Origin: Mucilaginibacter kameinonensis
GTDB lineage: Bacteria; Bacteroidota; Bacteroidia; Sphingobacteriales; Sphingobacteriaceae
Direction of reading: 5' to 3'
Assembly: GCF_003675385.1 (NCBI RefSeq)
Contig: NZ_RCWZ01000005.1
Span: forward strand, 806,001 to 870,000
DNA: 64,000 nt
Below, piece after piece: positions 63,126 to 64,000 of this stretch. Below the pieces are notes generated by a model that did no database searches, was not told the DNA's origin, and saw nothing but the letters and a program-made list of their open reading frames with translations. Made by a program: the position numbers and the translations under genes. Within the stretch, counting starts at the first letter, position 1, and every line of letters begins with the position of its first letter.

Positions 63126-63962
63126 ATGATGATCAAGAAAGTAATTATTGCCGGAATATTAATGATCAGTCCTTTTGCAGGTAAATGCCAACAGGATACC
63201 ACCGGTGGGTATAAACTGGTTTGGGCAGACGAGTTTAATACAAACGGCACGCCTGATCCTGCCAACTGGAAATTTGAAACCGGCTTTGTGCGCAATAATG
63301 AAGATCAATGGTACCAGGCACAAAATGCCTTTTGCCGCAATGGTAAACTGATAATAGAAGCGAAAAAGGTGCACCAACCCAATCCCGATTACGTTCCCAA
63401 CAGTACCAACTGGAAACAGAAAAGGGAGTTTATAAACTATACATCCTCAAGTATAAATACCAGCGGCTTACATAATTTTCAATATGGGCGCTTTATCATG
63501 CGTGGGCGTATCAGTACTGATGCCGGTTTATGGCCCGCTTTCTGGACACTGGGTATAGACAAGCCGTGGCCATCTAACGGTGAAATTGATATCATGGAAT
63601 ATTACCGGCAGAAACTTCTGGCAAATATCGCCTGCGGTACTTCGGTACCTTACAAGGCCAAATGGTATAGTAACACCAAAGCGTTGAATACTTTCAAAGC
63701 TAACTGGAGTAAAAAATTTCATATCTGGCGGATGGATTGGGATACAGAAGCTATAAGTTTATATGTAGATGATTTCCTGCTTAACCGTGTAGCGCTTAAA
63801 GACCTGGTTAATCAGGATGGAAGCCAGTTTAATCCTTTTATGCAGCCACATTACATATTGCTGAACCTTGCCATAGGCGGCGACAATGGCGGCGACCCTT
63901 CAGCTACAAAATTCCCTAAACGTTATGAAATTGATTACGTTAGGGTGTATCAAAAAAATTAA
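63126..63962 (+). CDS. Secreted glycoside hydrolase family 16 endo-glucanase-like enzyme
   Basis: 278 residues from ATG 63126 (the frame extends back to 62988 inside the regulator gene; ATG 63129 is also possible). A signal peptide (about 1-20) is followed by YKLVWADEFNTNGTPDPANWKFETG, the usual GH16 start. The catalytic ExDxxE motif is GEIDIMEYY with Glu153, Asp155 and Glu158. The end YEIDYVRVYQKN is also family-typical. Likely substrates are laminarin/beta-1,3-glucan or related polymers; exact specificity cannot be told. It is probably a target of the preceding hybrid regulator. Confidence 0.95.
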   Translation: MMIKKVIIAGILMISPFAGKCQQDTTGGYKLVWADEFNTNGTPDPANWKFETGFVRNNEDQWYQAQNAFCRNGKLIIEAKKVHQPNPDYVPNSTNWKQKREFINYTSSSINTSGLHNFQYGRFIMRGRISTDAGLWPAFWTLGIDKPWPSNGEIDIMEYYRQKLLANIACGTSVPYKAKWYSNTKALNTFKANWSKKFHIWRMDWDTEAISLYVDDFLLNRVALKDLVNQDGSQFNPFMQPHYILLNLAIGGDNGGDPSATKFPKRYEIDYVRVYQKN

Positions 63963-64000
63963 ACCTTCAAAGCGAATAATAAATTTCCAGCGACATTTTT

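Noticed and set aside
1..64000. tRNA, rRNA, CRISPR, integrase/transposase and prophage genes
   Set aside because: None was recognised by reading either strand; no regularly spaced repeats or transposase motifs were seen.

Overview
The window is chromosomal DNA of a Bacteroidota bacterium, most likely Sphingobacteriaceae and close to Mucilaginibacter or Pedobacter. This rests on the gene families: a FecR/ECF-sigma pair beside a SusC-type receptor, LytS/LytTR pairs, a giant hybrid two-component regulator, a fused CcoN-CcoO and OMP_b-brl_3 receptors. It also rests on promoter elements of the Bacteroidota TAnnTTTG type. I saw no tRNA, rRNA, CRISPR array, phage or insertion sequence. The genus is an inference.

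Layout. 1-2.2 kb (minus): ECF sigma, FecR and the first 53 codons of a SusC-like receptor. 2.6-6.8 kb (plus): haem uptake and use, hmuY-T-U-V-S, followed by a dense nest of inverted repeats and a short orphan FecR N-terminal domain. 7.8-12.5 kb: two LytS/LytTR pairs flanking a DedA-rhodanese fusion. 12.6-20.9 kb: a TonB-dependent-receptor-like barrel, two paralogous amidohydrolases, an AraC regulator, a PIG-L deacetylase and an SDR protein. 21-24 kb: ClC chloride channel and a divergent Crp/Fnr regulator. 24-37 kb: secreted propeller proteins, HopJ-like protein, MsrA, lipase maturation factor, a CHASE3/PAS kinase, a Tat-exported hydrolase and Ohr. 37-55 kb: a low-oxygen island with universal stress protein, QueD, OmpW, a FixL-like haem-PAS kinase, a receiver-Crp fusion regulator, D-2-hydroxyacid dehydrogenase, HemN, the complete cbb3 oxidase set (ccoN/O, Q, P, G, H, a TauE/SafE protein, S, I) and an unrecognised 596-residue protein. 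55-64 kb: a secreted propeller/HEAT/cytochrome c protein with a DUF1080 hydrolase, then a hybrid two-component regulator with a GH16 glucanase.

Main discovery candidate. In the 37.7-53.2 kb island, nine copies of TGAY-N4-RTCA lie in about 1 kb of intergenic DNA. The centre of each lies exactly 51.5 or 29.5 bases before the first base of a TAnnTTTG-like promoter element, in front of usp, ompW, a small unknown gene, the FixL-like kinase, ldh-hemN, the ccoN operon, ccoI-ccoS and the 596-residue unknown. I found no copy in the other intergenic regions. Within the same island, the kinase has His62, Arg68, His76 and Arg82 at the exact spacing of the haem-contact residues of rhizobial FixL. Its partner joins a receiver domain to a Crp/Fnr module with an FNR-type E-T-V-S-R recognition helix. 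I infer a compact oxygen-sensing system in which one protein combines the FixJ and FixK roles and directly controls microaerobic respiration, haem synthesis, fermentation and stress genes. The residues, sites and spacings are seen in the sequence; oxygen sensing and regulation are inferred.
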